Source: Tulasnella sp. 424 (Eukaryota > Basidiomycota > Agaricomycetes > Cantharellales > Tulasnellaceae). From it: DNA of 10,000 bases. Under the pieces are notes generated by a model. It did no database searches. It saw nothing but the letters and a program-made list of their open reading frames with translations, and was not told the origin of the DNA. The position numbers were made by a program, and so were the translations under genes. Positions 1 to 9,000 of the stretch are shown piece after piece. Location: NCBI GenBank assembly GCA_019633425.1, contig WSUB01000449.1:1-10000 (forward strand), written 5' to 3'. Each line of letters begins with the position of its first letter. Position 1 is the stretch's first letter.

Positions 1-1531
1 GGTGACACTCACGTGTAGTACAGGCCACCGCATTGACCATACTGAGTTTGAGTAGCACCGTTAGCACTGGTGGTAGTCGTGGTGGTCGTGGTGGTGGAAG
101 AAGTGGTGCCGGAGTAAGTCGATCCGATGTCACCAACACGGATGTTGGAGTAGACGACGGAGGCGTTGGCAGCGGAGGACTCGACGTCGGAAGGAACACC
201 AGAGGTGATGGCGCAAGTGCCACGGAAGCATCCGTCCTTGGTGCAGTCGGTGGGGTAAGTCGAGTCGAGCCAGAGCATGTTGACTGCGTAGTTGTCCCAG
301 ACGGAGAGGACGAGAACACCACCACGAGCGAGGGACTTGCCCATGCCGGTCAAGCCACTGTGGTTCTGGAATGAAGTGGTATCGCCGAAGACGGACTTTT
401 GAGCATCGCAGTAAGCCTCAGTGATCGAGTTGACAGCGGGGATACCAGCGATCTTGTTGACAGAGTTGGCGATGACGACGCCGTTTTGGACGTACAGACG
501 GCGGATCTCGGAGAGGTTGCCGGTGGCGGTGCCGCTGTCGGTGATGAACTGGGTCACGACGGTGAACTTTTTGGTGGTGTCGACGGTCTTGCCGGGACCG
601 TAGAAGTCGTGGTCGCCCTGGCGGTAGGAGTTGAAGTCGCAACCATCGGGATCGCAGACACCGCTGTAGCGGCTTGGGGAACCGCACTCGTCGCCAGTGC
701 ACTTGTAAGGACCAACGGGGTCGCAAGGATGAGGAGTGTAGGCAGCGGAGATGGTGTTGGCCTCCCAGATGTCCATCTCGTTGCAGCAGGAGCCGTAGTT
801 ACCGGTACCGGAGTTGGTGGAGGTTCCAACCCAGCCGACGTTGTTGGCCTAATCAAGAAGAGATAATAATCAGACGATATGGTAAAATAAGAAGCGCTGA
901 AAGGTGTCAACGTACCTGACCTGAGATGAACTTCAAGTCACGAGGGCACTGAGAGTCGCAGTAGCCAGTTCCGTACTTGGCACCAGCCTTGTTGGTGGGG
1001 TACTTGGACAAGCCACCATCGGCGTCCATCTCGGAGAAGTAGAGGGCACCGTTGAGACCGCAAGGAAGCTGAGAAACGTCGACGTCGAAGGAGAATTCCT
1101 GGGTCATGACCTTGAAGATATTGTAGGTCGAGTCGTCGCTCATAAGGTAGAGACGAGAGCCGACGTTCTTTCCGTTGCTTTGGGCTGGACGAACTTGAGG
1201 GTCAAGGCGTTGCCGGAGGTGGAGACACCATAAGTGCCAGAGTAATCAGCACCGTCGAGAGCGCAGTTGGTCGTGCAAGTAGCGGCGTCGGGGCAGAGGG
1301 AAGTGTTCCAGGTGTTGCCGGTGTAGCAGTTGGTGGAGCCACCAACGTTGTGGAGCCAGCGCCAGTTGGCATCGAGCACGACTTTACCGGCTTGAGCGAC
1401 GCAGCCGCCAGCGGTGGTGCACTTGTACCAGGTGAGAGCGGGGTGGACCTCAGCGGTGTTGATGCCGACCTGTTGGGCCGAGAGCCGGAGAGGAGACCAG
1501 CGAGGGCAAGGAGAGCAGTGGACTTGAACAT
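1..1531 (-). CDS. cel7: GH7 cellobiohydrolase (CBHI/Cel7) with CBM1; 3' end off window, two frameshifts
   Basis: Secreted GH7 enzyme, expected to release cellobiose from cellulose chain ends with retention of configuration. Read on the minus strand from ATG 1531-1529 (context ACAACCATG). A signal peptide ([16 protein letters not shown]...) leads to a mature start [16 protein letters not shown]. The exon ends at 916 and a 67-bp intron (849-915; donor GTACGT, branch CTGAT, acceptor TTAG) follows. The next exon (848-13) contains the family signature EMDIWEAN: nucleophile Glu at 779-777, Asp at 773-771, acid/base Glu at 764-762. The nucleophile is about residue 230 of the precursor, close to E212 of mature Trichoderma Cel7A. 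Also seen are the CBHI loop [20 protein letters not shown] and [18 protein letters not shown] with the product-site Trp. A Ser/Thr linker and the CBM1 start YGQCGGLYY follow. A GTGAGT donor at 12-11 interrupts the CBM1, and the rest lies outside the window. Joining the exons needs one extra base at about 1484-1487 and another at about 1179-1181, so the ORF as given is broken. The family call is near certain; whether the gene is functional is not. Confidence 0.96.
849..915 (-). other. Intron in GH7 gene
   Basis: A 67-bp intron on the minus strand. The upstream exon ends ...DLKFISGQ and the downstream exon starts [14 protein letters not shown], which restores the continuous GH7 sequence. The donor is GTACGT, a CTGAT branch-point candidate lies at 869-873, and the acceptor is GATTAG. 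It is a phase-0 intron. Confidence 0.93.
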
Positions 1532-1640
1532 GGTTGTTCGAAGGGTGTAGAGAGGGATTTTGAAGTGAGGGGAGTGGGGTAGGCCTGTAAGACGAGTTGG
1601 AACCGATGAGGAGCTGGAAGAGGGTTTGGATTGAAGTTGG

Positions 1641-1647
1641 ATTTATA
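1641..1647 (-). promoter_or_regulatory. cel7: TATA box of the GH7 gene
   Basis: The minus strand reads GCGTATAAATCC here. The TATAAAT lies about 110 bp upstream of the ATG at 1531, a usual position for a highly expressed fungal gene with a short leader. A GTGGGG (fits the SYGGRG consensus of the carbon-catabolite repressor Cre1/CreA) lies at 1574-1579 on the plus strand. It is downstream of the TATA box and is probably fortuitous. Confidence 0.6.
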
Positions 1648-1649
1648 CG

Positions 1650-2266
1650 CTTGAAGTCCACAGCGAACGGAGAATAGACGGGACGGGGTAGCGCGGTGTC
1701 ATCCGGTTCTCGTTGGTGGCATGAGCGCACATATTGCTATTTCGGGTAACCAGTCGGTCATCACAGGTTGACAGGGCATACCCGCATTGCCGAGTGAAGT
1801 GAACGCAGTTGCCGAAAACTCTTCCGCGGTTCGAGCGAAGGCTATTGTCGGGACGTTGAATACACTCGATCAATTAACTGTCCATGCCGCTTGCGCGGTG
1901 ATACTGGGGCCGTGCAAGGGTGAGCAGGGGCACTTGAACCCCGATCGGCAAGCCAAGGAAAAACTGCGCCTGGAAAACGCGTTCTCCTTAGTTTTGCCTC
2001 TATTCTCCTAAGCAGATCATGCGAAACAAATGAGTGCAATGTAATAAGTGAGAGGGAAAAACGAACTTGAAGCTCACGGTAACAGACGGCAACTGAACGG
2101 TCCGGAGTTCTTCCCGAACGGACGGCCGCAGCGACCAATGAGAGACAGTAGGAAGGGCCAAGAGAAGAGGGACGCTATGGAGTTCCCTTCTCAAGGCCCA
2201 AAAGGCTAGCGATCCTCAGGGCGTGGAATTTGGGCTGAAGATCAGGAGTGGTGACTAACCTCGCAG
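1650..2266. other. Intergenic region, no convincing gene
   Basis: This is upstream sequence of the minus-strand GH7 gene. Open frames exist on both strands (for example 1787-2011 plus, 1842-2138 minus), but their translations show no domain, no hydrophobic pattern and no agreement with splice signals. It presumably holds the GH7 promoter. At the right end, GACTAACCTCGCAG (2253-2266) looks like a branch point plus 3' splice site belonging to the next plus-strand exon, but no matching upstream exon was found. Confidence 0.5.
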
Positions 2267-2612
2267 CATGATAGGTGTTATCTTGTGGTGGTTTTCGCTT
2301 ACACGAAGAGTTGAAAGGAGAGACCCGGGAGAAATGACGTCTAGCAATTGCGTAAAGAGAAGTGGGATCGGTGCGAGCGCCGTTGATGGGGAGAACTATC
2401 CACTTTTTGGGAATGGATACGAGGACGAACGGACGGGAAGGTCAGGGTTCCGCAGGCTGGAGAACGGAACTTCCGGAAATGGTATTGATGACGTAGTCAC
2501 TTCAGCAAGGAATTCGACCTTTCCCTCTCCCTCCGTGTACGGCAACAGTGCCGACGACATTCAAAGCAACAACAACGATCGAGCATTCCAACCGAACTGC
2601 AGCACCCAATAA
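2267..2612 (+). CDS. Orphan terminal exon: tail of a putative single-pass membrane protein
   Basis: The product is not recognised. An open frame of 114 codons runs from ATG 2268 to a TAA at 2610-2612. It opens with a short hydrophobic stretch (MIGVILWWFSL) followed at once by basic residues (TRRVERRDPGE), then a polar Ser/Asn/Gly-rich tail. This is how the end of a transmembrane helix and the cytoplasmic tail look in many basidiomycete single-pass surface proteins. A CTAAC branch point and GCAG acceptor directly precede it, so it may be a last exon rather than a whole gene. I cannot find upstream exons encoding a signal peptide, ectodomain or the rest of the helix. The downstream sequence is 3'UTR-like. 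Options are a truncated gene relic, a gene whose upstream part is disrupted, or a chance ORF. Confidence 0.35.
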
Positions 2613-3229
2613 CTCCACTCCTCGTCATAGCGAGGTTTCGGACCCTTAAGAGCTCAGCCTCGACAGCCCCCCTTACTACCTTTGATTTCTGTTATAGAGG
2701 ATTGTACATAGCATCACACGACTCCTACTATATATAATTGGCTCGCCAGCCTACTAGAATTTTTCGATGTAATTTTTGATTCGACAGTTAGCGTCGCTGG
2801 ATACCCCATCAGCCCACGTAATCCCAGGAGGGTGAAAACCGCTACCCCTTATATATTTGGAAAAACCGGCGGACTCCTGGGGAAAGTGCTTTCGATTATC
2901 GCTCTCCTTTTCAGACGGGAACCTGTCTGCCTGTCCGTTCGTCCGTCCTTCCAGGCGTCCGCTCTGGCAAAAGGTTTGATACGTTTGGACGACTTTGGAG
3001 CGTGCCTGAATGACGGCGTCTTCCTGAACCTGCCTCGTTCGATTCCCTTCAAACCCGAATATCCAAGACTCAGCCGAACAAATCTACCACGAATGCAAGA
3101 ATGCGCGAAGGACCATCGACTACGATAAGGATATAAGCATAATTTGGTACTGGGCCGTCGTCAGTCCCGTCTCCGCCGTCTCTGCGTTATAATCTGGACT
3201 GACGACTTGGATTCGTGCTAAACCGACAG
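2613..3229. other. 3'UTR-like and intergenic sequence
   Basis: The first ~200 bp is A/T-richer, with GATTGTACATAGCATC and TATATATA motifs, and resembles a fungal 3'UTR. The remainder has no supported gene. The open frame at 2832-3128 starts at GTG and has no recognisable content. An imperfect TCCG/TCTG tetranucleotide run lies at about 2925-2950. Short exons or the promoter of the downstream CENP-C gene may be hidden here, because no start codon for that gene could be assigned. Confidence 0.5.
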
Positions 3230-4145
3230 CACCGGAGAAATCCTCGCAAAGTCGAACATCACGTATGTACCTCTATTCCTCACAACACCGTCTTTGCTGA
3301 CCTATGCTCGTCACCATCTGTTCCAACCTACGACTTCATCAAGCGGGCAGCACCGTCCCGCAAGCCAGCCCACGTCCGCAGTTGACTACCCATCTCAGAA
3401 CCGTCTCCCAAAAGGAAAACTCTCGACCAACCTCCAGCAAAGCTGTTAGCAGTAGCAGGAACAGTAACGGCCGCCCAACCACCACCGCGACCAGGCCTCG
3501 CTCAACTCAACAAACAACCGCTTCATTCTCGTAATGTCAACGCTCTCGCCAAGTCCACCGCGAAAGGAAAGCAGTCCGCTACTCTATGGACCATCACAGA
3601 AGACGAAGATGACGATACGGACGCGCAAGATGGGAACGGGAATTGGCAACATGAGCATGGCCTCGGCGGTCGATCGGAACCAGGCGGCAGAGAGTCACGC
3701 AGGTCGGGACGACGACTACAGCGGGAACGACGACTTTGGATTATAATGGCGATGATAATCACGGCGGGATGGACCGGAGCAAGATCCAATTCCAGAACAC
3801 TCCGGTCGAAAGCGAACGACAAAGCCCCTCGAAAACCTTGTCGAAACCCCCCGTCGGACGAGGAGATGGCGGAATCCGGGATCGGAAGAAACGACGATGA
3901 TGATCTGCCTGCTTCCCGATGCCCGATGGTCAGTTTGACGTCGATGGAGGCTACGGTGACGAGCCGCAGCAAGAGGAGGGAGGCCGAGGAACGAGAGCCG
4001 TCGGAGAGTCCAAGAAGCAAACGGGCCAGGCTGGTGAAGGAGAAGGAGACGGAAAAGGAGAAGGGTCAACGAAAGCGGGAACCGTCGAGGCAGATAGATC
4101 CTGACACTCAGCCGAAGAAGGCGAAACGGAACTTTTTGAACCACA

Positions 4146-4219
4146 GTAAGTCTCTGCTCAGGTGGTTTTTGCTCGTCGACGCACTTGGTTGCTTATCCAC
4201 GACCTTGAACCGACCATAG
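4146..4219 (+). other. mif2: Intron in CENP-C gene
   Basis: A 74-bp segment with donor GTAAGT and acceptor ACCATAG. Removing it joins ...KKAKRNFLNH to KSHDDDTALRRGKRQR through a codon split after its first base. This leads straight into the basic half of the CENP-C motif. The perfect donor is notable given the damage in the surrounding exons. Confidence 0.75.
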
Positions 4220-4245
4220 AATCTCATGACGACGATACTGCTCTT

Positions 4246-4304
4246 CGGCGAGGGAAACGACAACGACACCTCTCCAATGGTGACGAGGAGAGCACGTCGT
4301 CCAC
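4246..4304 (+). other. mif2: CENP-C signature motif, split by a frameshift and a TGA
   Basis: The motif contacts the nucleosome acidic patch and the CENP-A/H3 tail; its family form is roughly RRSxRxRxxPLxxWW plus a charged YW-like tail. Here RRGKRQR is read from 4246 in one frame. TTPLQW, then TGA (4281-4283), then RGEHVVH is read from 4263 in another. The TGA sits exactly where the second Trp of the WW pair is expected. One base missing around 4262 and one Trp-to-stop change would explain it. Confidence 0.75.
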
Positions 4305-4493
4305 GAGCTAGCGAAGCTCCAGTGCCCATCGTTTCAGAAATCGTGCGGATACCGGAGGAAAAGCCCGAACTCTCTAAGTAAGAATCATCCACGACGCCGG
4401 GACGACCAAGCCTTTAAAGTAGCAGGAACGAGCGGAACAACCCGAAGCGGGCGGAGGTTTGGGTTGAGGAATCCAGATGAAGGATGGGATGCG

Positions 4494-4532
<39 letters not shown>
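4494..4532 (+). repeat. (GAGACC)6 hexanucleotide microsatellite
   Basis: Six perfect GAGACC units plus a final GAG. In the frame that also gives NPDEGWDA just upstream, it encodes an acidic (Glu-Thr)n run between the conserved NPDEGWD block and the cupin domain of the CENP-C-like gene. A multiple-of-three unit is tolerated in coding sequence. Confidence 0.95.
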
Positions 4533-4810
4533 CAGGATGCTATGGTCATTCGATTATGATATCAAACAAAAGATGGAGAAGGGTATGGGTCGGAAAAGTC
4601 CAGCTGGCTTATGGGGGAAAAGTTAGCCGGACGTTCTCGCCTGTGGAGTGATTGCTCAAACGGGAGCGATGTTGAACCACAAGCAGCCGTTGAACGCTAC
4701 GTCTGCGTTCCAAAAAGTATTTTCAGACGGCGAGTTCGTTGCTGGAGGTGTGTTGGAGATTTCAGTCGGTAGGGAAGAAGTTCAGCAAGCCGGCGGGAGA
4801 CAACACCTAT

Positions 4811-4872
4811 GTGAGTATCTGGTATACATCCGGTTCTGATGCAAAATGAGAAGGCTAACTGAAGCCCTGCAG
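4811..4872 (+). other. mif2: Intron in the cupin region of the CENP-C gene
   Basis: A 62-bp intron with donor GTGAGT, a CTAAC branch point at about 4855, and acceptor CTGCAG. It joins GDNTY to LFYCNDGAVRVTVHG, which reproduces the cupin beta-strand order of CENP-C proteins (NTY-hydrophobic-FY...GAV.V). Confidence 0.8.
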
Positions 4873-4962
4873 CTCTTTTATTGTAACGATGGAGCGGTCC
4901 GCGTTACGGTTCATGGAGCACATTTAGCATCGCTCGGACTGAGGCGTCCATGGTTCCGCAAG

Positions 4963-5018
4963 GTGTGCAAAATCCTTCAGCCTCCTTCGCATGCTGATCT
5001 CTTCACCCATCTCGTCAG
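4963..5018 (+). other. mif2: Intron in the cupin region of the CENP-C gene
   Basis: A 56-bp intron with donor GTGTGC, branch CTGAT at about 4994-4998, and acceptor CGTCAG. It joins SMVPQ to VNQYSLEYISDRD, matching the cupin stretch that in relatives reads like VPRGNxYSIENI. The downstream exon runs in one frame to TAG at 5177-5179. Confidence 0.78.
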
Positions 5019-5179
5019 TTAATCAATACTCTCTCGAATATATCTCCGACCGCGACTGCAAGCTGTTGCTTGCACAAGCACGAAAGGTCGCAGAGAAGAT
5101 GATCCCTTCCCCGACGCAGCGTGCGTCTATGGTCCCAGCTGGACGAGATGCGCGAGAGCAAGTCAAACGCCTCGTCTAG

Positions 5180-6000
5180 CTGCGTGTGTTGGGCCTCCCG
5201 CTAGTTCAAGGTCAGCGCCGAAGACGAAGAAGATTGGGACGAATTCAAAAGCGGTGATATCGATTATGCCTATGATTTACATCGTTGGTCGTGGGGGTCT
5301 CTTTCGTTCCCCTTCCGATTTCGACTTTTTTAATATGACTTTGGTGTACTTTGTATCATATTCACGGCTGTCTTTGTATTTCGCTGTCCCTTATTTCCTC
5401 TCCCGGTTTGATTTGTTTTTGCTCGTCTTTCTGCGAGAAGAGTGGTAACGCGTGGAAAGTGTCCCAGTGCGCAAGCGCGGGTCGTGATGCTGGGGATTTC
5501 CGCATGGTCCTCTCTGATGTATCTCTCAACCATCATATCGTACCTCTCCTTTGGCCAGGATTGGCGCTCGATTTGCTTTTGGGGAGTTTATCAGATGGCA
5601 GTGCTTGCGATCGCGATGTCGCCTCGCTTCGCGAGCTCGCGCAGGCTCGGGGCCACCTCCCTTTTCTTTCTGGTTTTACACCACCGACGTCGAAAGGTAT
5701 CTGCCTCGAATGATGTTGAGACTGTCACAAAGACGGAGAAGAATAATACTGGGCGCCTAGTGAATGCTGAAAGCGGACGTACACTTGGTGCTCGAGGGCC
5801 GGAAGACGCCGGCTTTAACCATTGACAAGGATTTTCTCCCCCTTATCTGGCGTACATGCCGGCCTCGGCGACACCACCCCGAACCCTTCTCAAGCTTCGT
5901 GCCTCGAGAGCCTTCGAAGCATTTAGACCCCAAATGGAAGCTTCTACTCCGAGCCTCATGTCGGCTTCCCCTTCCATGTGAGCACTGCACGTCCACCGCA
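5180..6000. other. Intergenic region between the CENP-C and NLR genes
   Basis: The left part contains T-rich stretches (about 5320-5420) that fit a 3'UTR. A frame overlapping the CENP-C stop stays open to about 5340 and is partly coding-like (about 5183-5250), so the true C-terminus could differ. The open frames at 5351-5713 and 5442-5825 overlap each other in different frames, lack a supported start and show no family. I see no RNA gene or mobile element here. Confidence 0.5.
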
Positions 6001-6064
6001 GTCCCTCCCCTTGTCCCTTTTATTTCTCCTCCCCCTCTACGCTCTCCTCTCATACACCGCAATC
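6001..6064 (+). promoter_or_regulatory. CT-rich leader/initiator of the NLR gene
   Basis: A strongly pyrimidine-rich stretch (CCCTCCCC...TTTCTCCTCCCCCTC) ends in CACCGCAATC directly before ATG 6065. CT-rich tracts just upstream of the start are common core-promoter elements in filamentous fungi. No clear TATA box was seen. Confidence 0.45.
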
Positions 6065-9000
6065 ATGTCCAGTCAACCTCCACCAAAACCGCCTGCGACA
6101 TCCAATCGCCTTCCTCCAGGTCACACAAGTGGTGGCTCAGCGGAAGCGCTCAGTGAAAGAGAGGCGCGCACGAGACGCGCTCTACTAACTCTTCTACAGG
6201 TAATCCCACCTAGCGAGACGGAAGCACTTCTCGAGCTGACAACGTTGATACTCTAGGACACCAACTGGCCGACTAAGTCGAAAGATGCTGCGCAAAAGTT
6301 GGTTCAGACCATCGACACCGTACCCGACCTTCCTCGAGACGTGACCCCTGTCAAAGATACTGTTGAGGAACTCATCCGGTAAGGATGGCCTCCGTCAGAC
6401 CTGATATGAGATAATAAGCTAAAACTTGTGCCTGACAGCGCTCTGGAGACCACGCATGAAAGTCTGAAGGAAGCGCCGGACAGGTACGGAAGGAAGGAAG
6501 GACGATTTACGGACGCAATCAAGCGCGCTATCCCTTCACGCCGTCGCGTCAAATGGACCGATACCTTGCGGACGTGTCAGGCAGATATCGAGAAGGTCTC
6601 GACGACGCTTCGCGTAAGTGGATAGACTAGTATATCGTATTCCTAACCATAACGTCAGTCATCTATCCCTGCAGAGTCGCTTAGAAAGTTTAGACCCGAT
6701 AGGTAAGCCGTCTCACTCAGACTCGTCGACAAATACTACACTAACGCGATATTGGGTTCTCCTCGTTAGGGAGCGTCGAAGACTCAGAGATACCCTCTGG
6801 CCATCAGAATCAGCCAACTTCACCCCCAGCTGACGTCTCGCTTTCTCTGAAACCGTTGGAATCTCAGGGTCTCCAGACGAGCTCCTCTGAACAAGCTCCG
6901 ACGTTAGAAAATCCGACGAGCCAAGCAGCATCTGTCCAAGACTCGTCCCCGAACGTTCCCAAGGATCAGGAAAAACGTGGTCTCATTCCGAAGGAAGTCC
7001 TCACCGCCGCCAGGAAAGTTTTCAAGAGCGTTGACGCCGTATCTGGAACGATTCCCGGTGTTGGCAGCTACGTCGGAGCCGGCGCTAAAGTCGGATTGGC
7101 CATTGTCAACGCGATCGAGGTGAAGCTATACGCATCTCTCTAACTATTTACACTCTTACCTGGTTTATTCAGACTATGGACCAAAACGAGAATATGGCGA
7201 AGGGGCTGACTGCCCACACGTCCGACCTATCCAAATACCTCGAACGCATCAAGAAGAAATCAGATGCAGGGCAAGAGGATGATCTTATTGACGACGTCGA
7301 TCGTGTGCGCGGGTATGTTGGTTCCCTCGGAGCGAATCACGCGGTATTGCTGAATGACATATTGTTCAGGGTGCTTGAGAAAATTCAGAAGGAAGTCGGC
7401 GAGTTGGATTCCTCGGGTTACTTCAAGAAAGCCCTTTTGGCTAGTGACCGCGCTGCAGAACTTAAACGTCATCAGGGTGCTGTTCAGACCGCGCTGGAAG
7501 AAATGCAGGTCTGTGATGCACTCCTGTTGGTCGCTCGTCGGCTCACCTAGTTTCGATCACAGCTACTCGTCAGTTTGAAGACCTCCGATCTCGTTAAAGA
7601 ACTTAGTATGTTCTGATTTACTCACGTTCGTAACGGGCATCCTTTGACATGTTTCCTTTAGAAAATGTGGAAGAGCGACGTCATCTACTTCGCTGCCTAG
7701 GGGATGGAAGTTACGGGGCAAGAGGAAACTCGATTGAAGACGTCATATGCCTTCCCGGCACGAGAGTCGAGATCTTGGACCGCATAGACGCGTGGATCAA
7801 AGACACGTCGACCTCGGCGGAGCGCGTTCTCTGGATTCGAGGAATGGCGGGACGCGGGAAGTCGACGATCGCCTCGACGGTTGCCCATAGCTGGGCATCG
7901 AGGGGGTCTTGTGCCATTTTTCATTTCCGCCGGGGTCAAAATGCGTCGGACGGCCAGTTTATCTGTGCCCTTGCCAGGCAGCTTGGGAAAGGGTTGGTCC
8001 CGGAAGTGAAGGACGCCATCCTGGGATGCGTGAAAGAGAACGAAGACATCGCAAAGGAACGTCTCGACAAGCAGTTCAAGACACTTCTCGTCGGATCGCT
8101 CGGCAAGCTACATGATCATGCCTATCCCATTCTAATCATCGTTGACGCCCTGGACGAATGCGCCGAGGGCACCGATGCCGTGCGCTTCGTTCGGCTCATT
8201 GAACAGCACACCTCCCTCCTCCCTACCAACGTCAAATTCCTACTCACTTGTCGCCCCGAAGCACCGCTCATCAAGGCGCTCGAACCGAGGAAGTGGCACT
8301 TCGAAAACCTCGACTTAACATCCAATGTGCTCGAAGAAGACATCGCCGCGTTTGTTCACCACTCCTTCGCGCGGATCCGAGAGGACAATGATCTTCCACA
8401 GACCTGGCCTTCGTCGGCCGACGTCGAACGCATAGTCGAGATGTCCCAAGGCCTGTTCCAATGGGCTCGTACGGCGATCACATACATCGGTGATAAGTCG
8501 CCTGACAATCGACTACGGGAATTTTTGCAACAGTCGTCAACATGGGGCAAACTCGATTTTCTGTACCACCAAATTCTTTCGAAAGCATTCGACGAAGCCG
8601 CAGGAAGCCCGATGCGGAGACAGCTCCTGTTATGGGTGCTCGAGATACTCGTAGTGGCACCTTATCCTGTATCACTGGAGGTCATCGCCTTCTTGCATGC
8701 CGACCACGAAATCTTCAAAGATCAAGACCACAATGTCGAATTTCTCCGGGACGACATTCTGGCGGACCTCAGCTCCCTTCTTCATATCCCTTCATCCCCA
8801 AGCGAACCGTTGCGGTTGATGCACACGTCCATTCGCGACCTCCTAGAGAGTCGAGAACGGTGCAAAAACCAGCATTATTTCGTCGACCTCGTCCAGGTCC
8901 ATCGGCGTCTCGCAAACGTAACCCTCAAGATTATGGGACGCGACCTGAGGAAAAACATCTGCGAGCTGTCGGACCTTTCGAAGGCGAATTCTGAAGTCCA

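Larger units (their letters stand above)
3230..5179 (+). pseudogene. mif2: CENP-C/Mif2 inner-kinetochore protein gene, multiply frameshifted
   Basis: CENP-C/Mif2 binds centromeric nucleosomes and dimerises through a C-terminal cupin domain. Pieces in order, in changing frames: exon 3399-4145 encodes a disordered acidic and basic region (TITEDEDDDTD, then DDDYSGNDDFG, then GGMDRSKIQFQNTPVESE, then a Lys/Arg/Glu-rich stretch). After intron 4146-4219 (GTAAGT...CATAG) come LRRGKRQR and TTPLQW-stop-RGEHVVH, the CENP-C motif. VSEIVRIPEE (4331-4360) and NPDEGWD (4470-4490) are typical of basidiomycete homologues. The cupin follows: FQKVFSDGEF (4708-4737), GDNTY, intron 4811-4872, YCNDGAVRVTVHG, SMVPQ, intron 4963-5018, and NQYSLEYISDRD with LLLAQARKV (5021-5089), to TAG at 5177-5179. 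Roughly ten frame changes and one in-frame TGA break it. No start ATG was found; the first visible exon may end at a GTATGT donor at 3263. Identification rests on my recall of family motifs. Whether it is a true pseudogene or an inaccurate sequence of a live gene cannot be decided here. Confidence 0.82.

Noticed and set aside
33..866. Long plus-strand open frames opposite the GH7 exon
   Set aside because: These are antisense shadows of a GC-biased coding exon. The minus strand carries the complete GH7 signature.
2832..3128. 98-codon open frame preceded by a purine-rich GGAGGGTG
   Set aside because: The start is GTG, a bacterial-style signal is irrelevant in a fungal genome, and the translation has no recognisable feature.
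3523..4144. Minus-strand open frames opposite the CENP-C exon
   Set aside because: They are Ser/Leu/Arg-rich shadows of an Asp/Glu/Arg-rich coding stretch, with no domain or splice support.
3746..4219. A complete 157-codon gene starting at ATG 3746
   Set aside because: The same frame is open upstream for over 300 bp, and the tail beyond 4145 runs into a canonical GTAAGT intron. The early part of this frame is less protein-like than the neighbouring frame encoding GGMDRSKIQFQNTP.
5630..5641. 12-bp perfect palindrome CGCGAGCTCGCG
   Set aside because: It is too short and isolated to be a terminator, att site or inverted-repeat end, and is expected by chance in CG-rich fungal DNA.
5442..5825. 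Open frame with hydrophobic stretches (possible small membrane protein)
   Set aside because: It has a GTG start, overlaps other frames of similar length, contains no splice-supported extension and matches no family I recognise.
5978..6064. Upstream extension of the NLR frame giving a hydrophobic, signal-anchor-like leader
   Set aside because: It opens only with GTG, not ATG. The hydrophobic look comes from the CT-rich leader being read as Leu/Ser/Pro codons. ATG 6065 has a better context.
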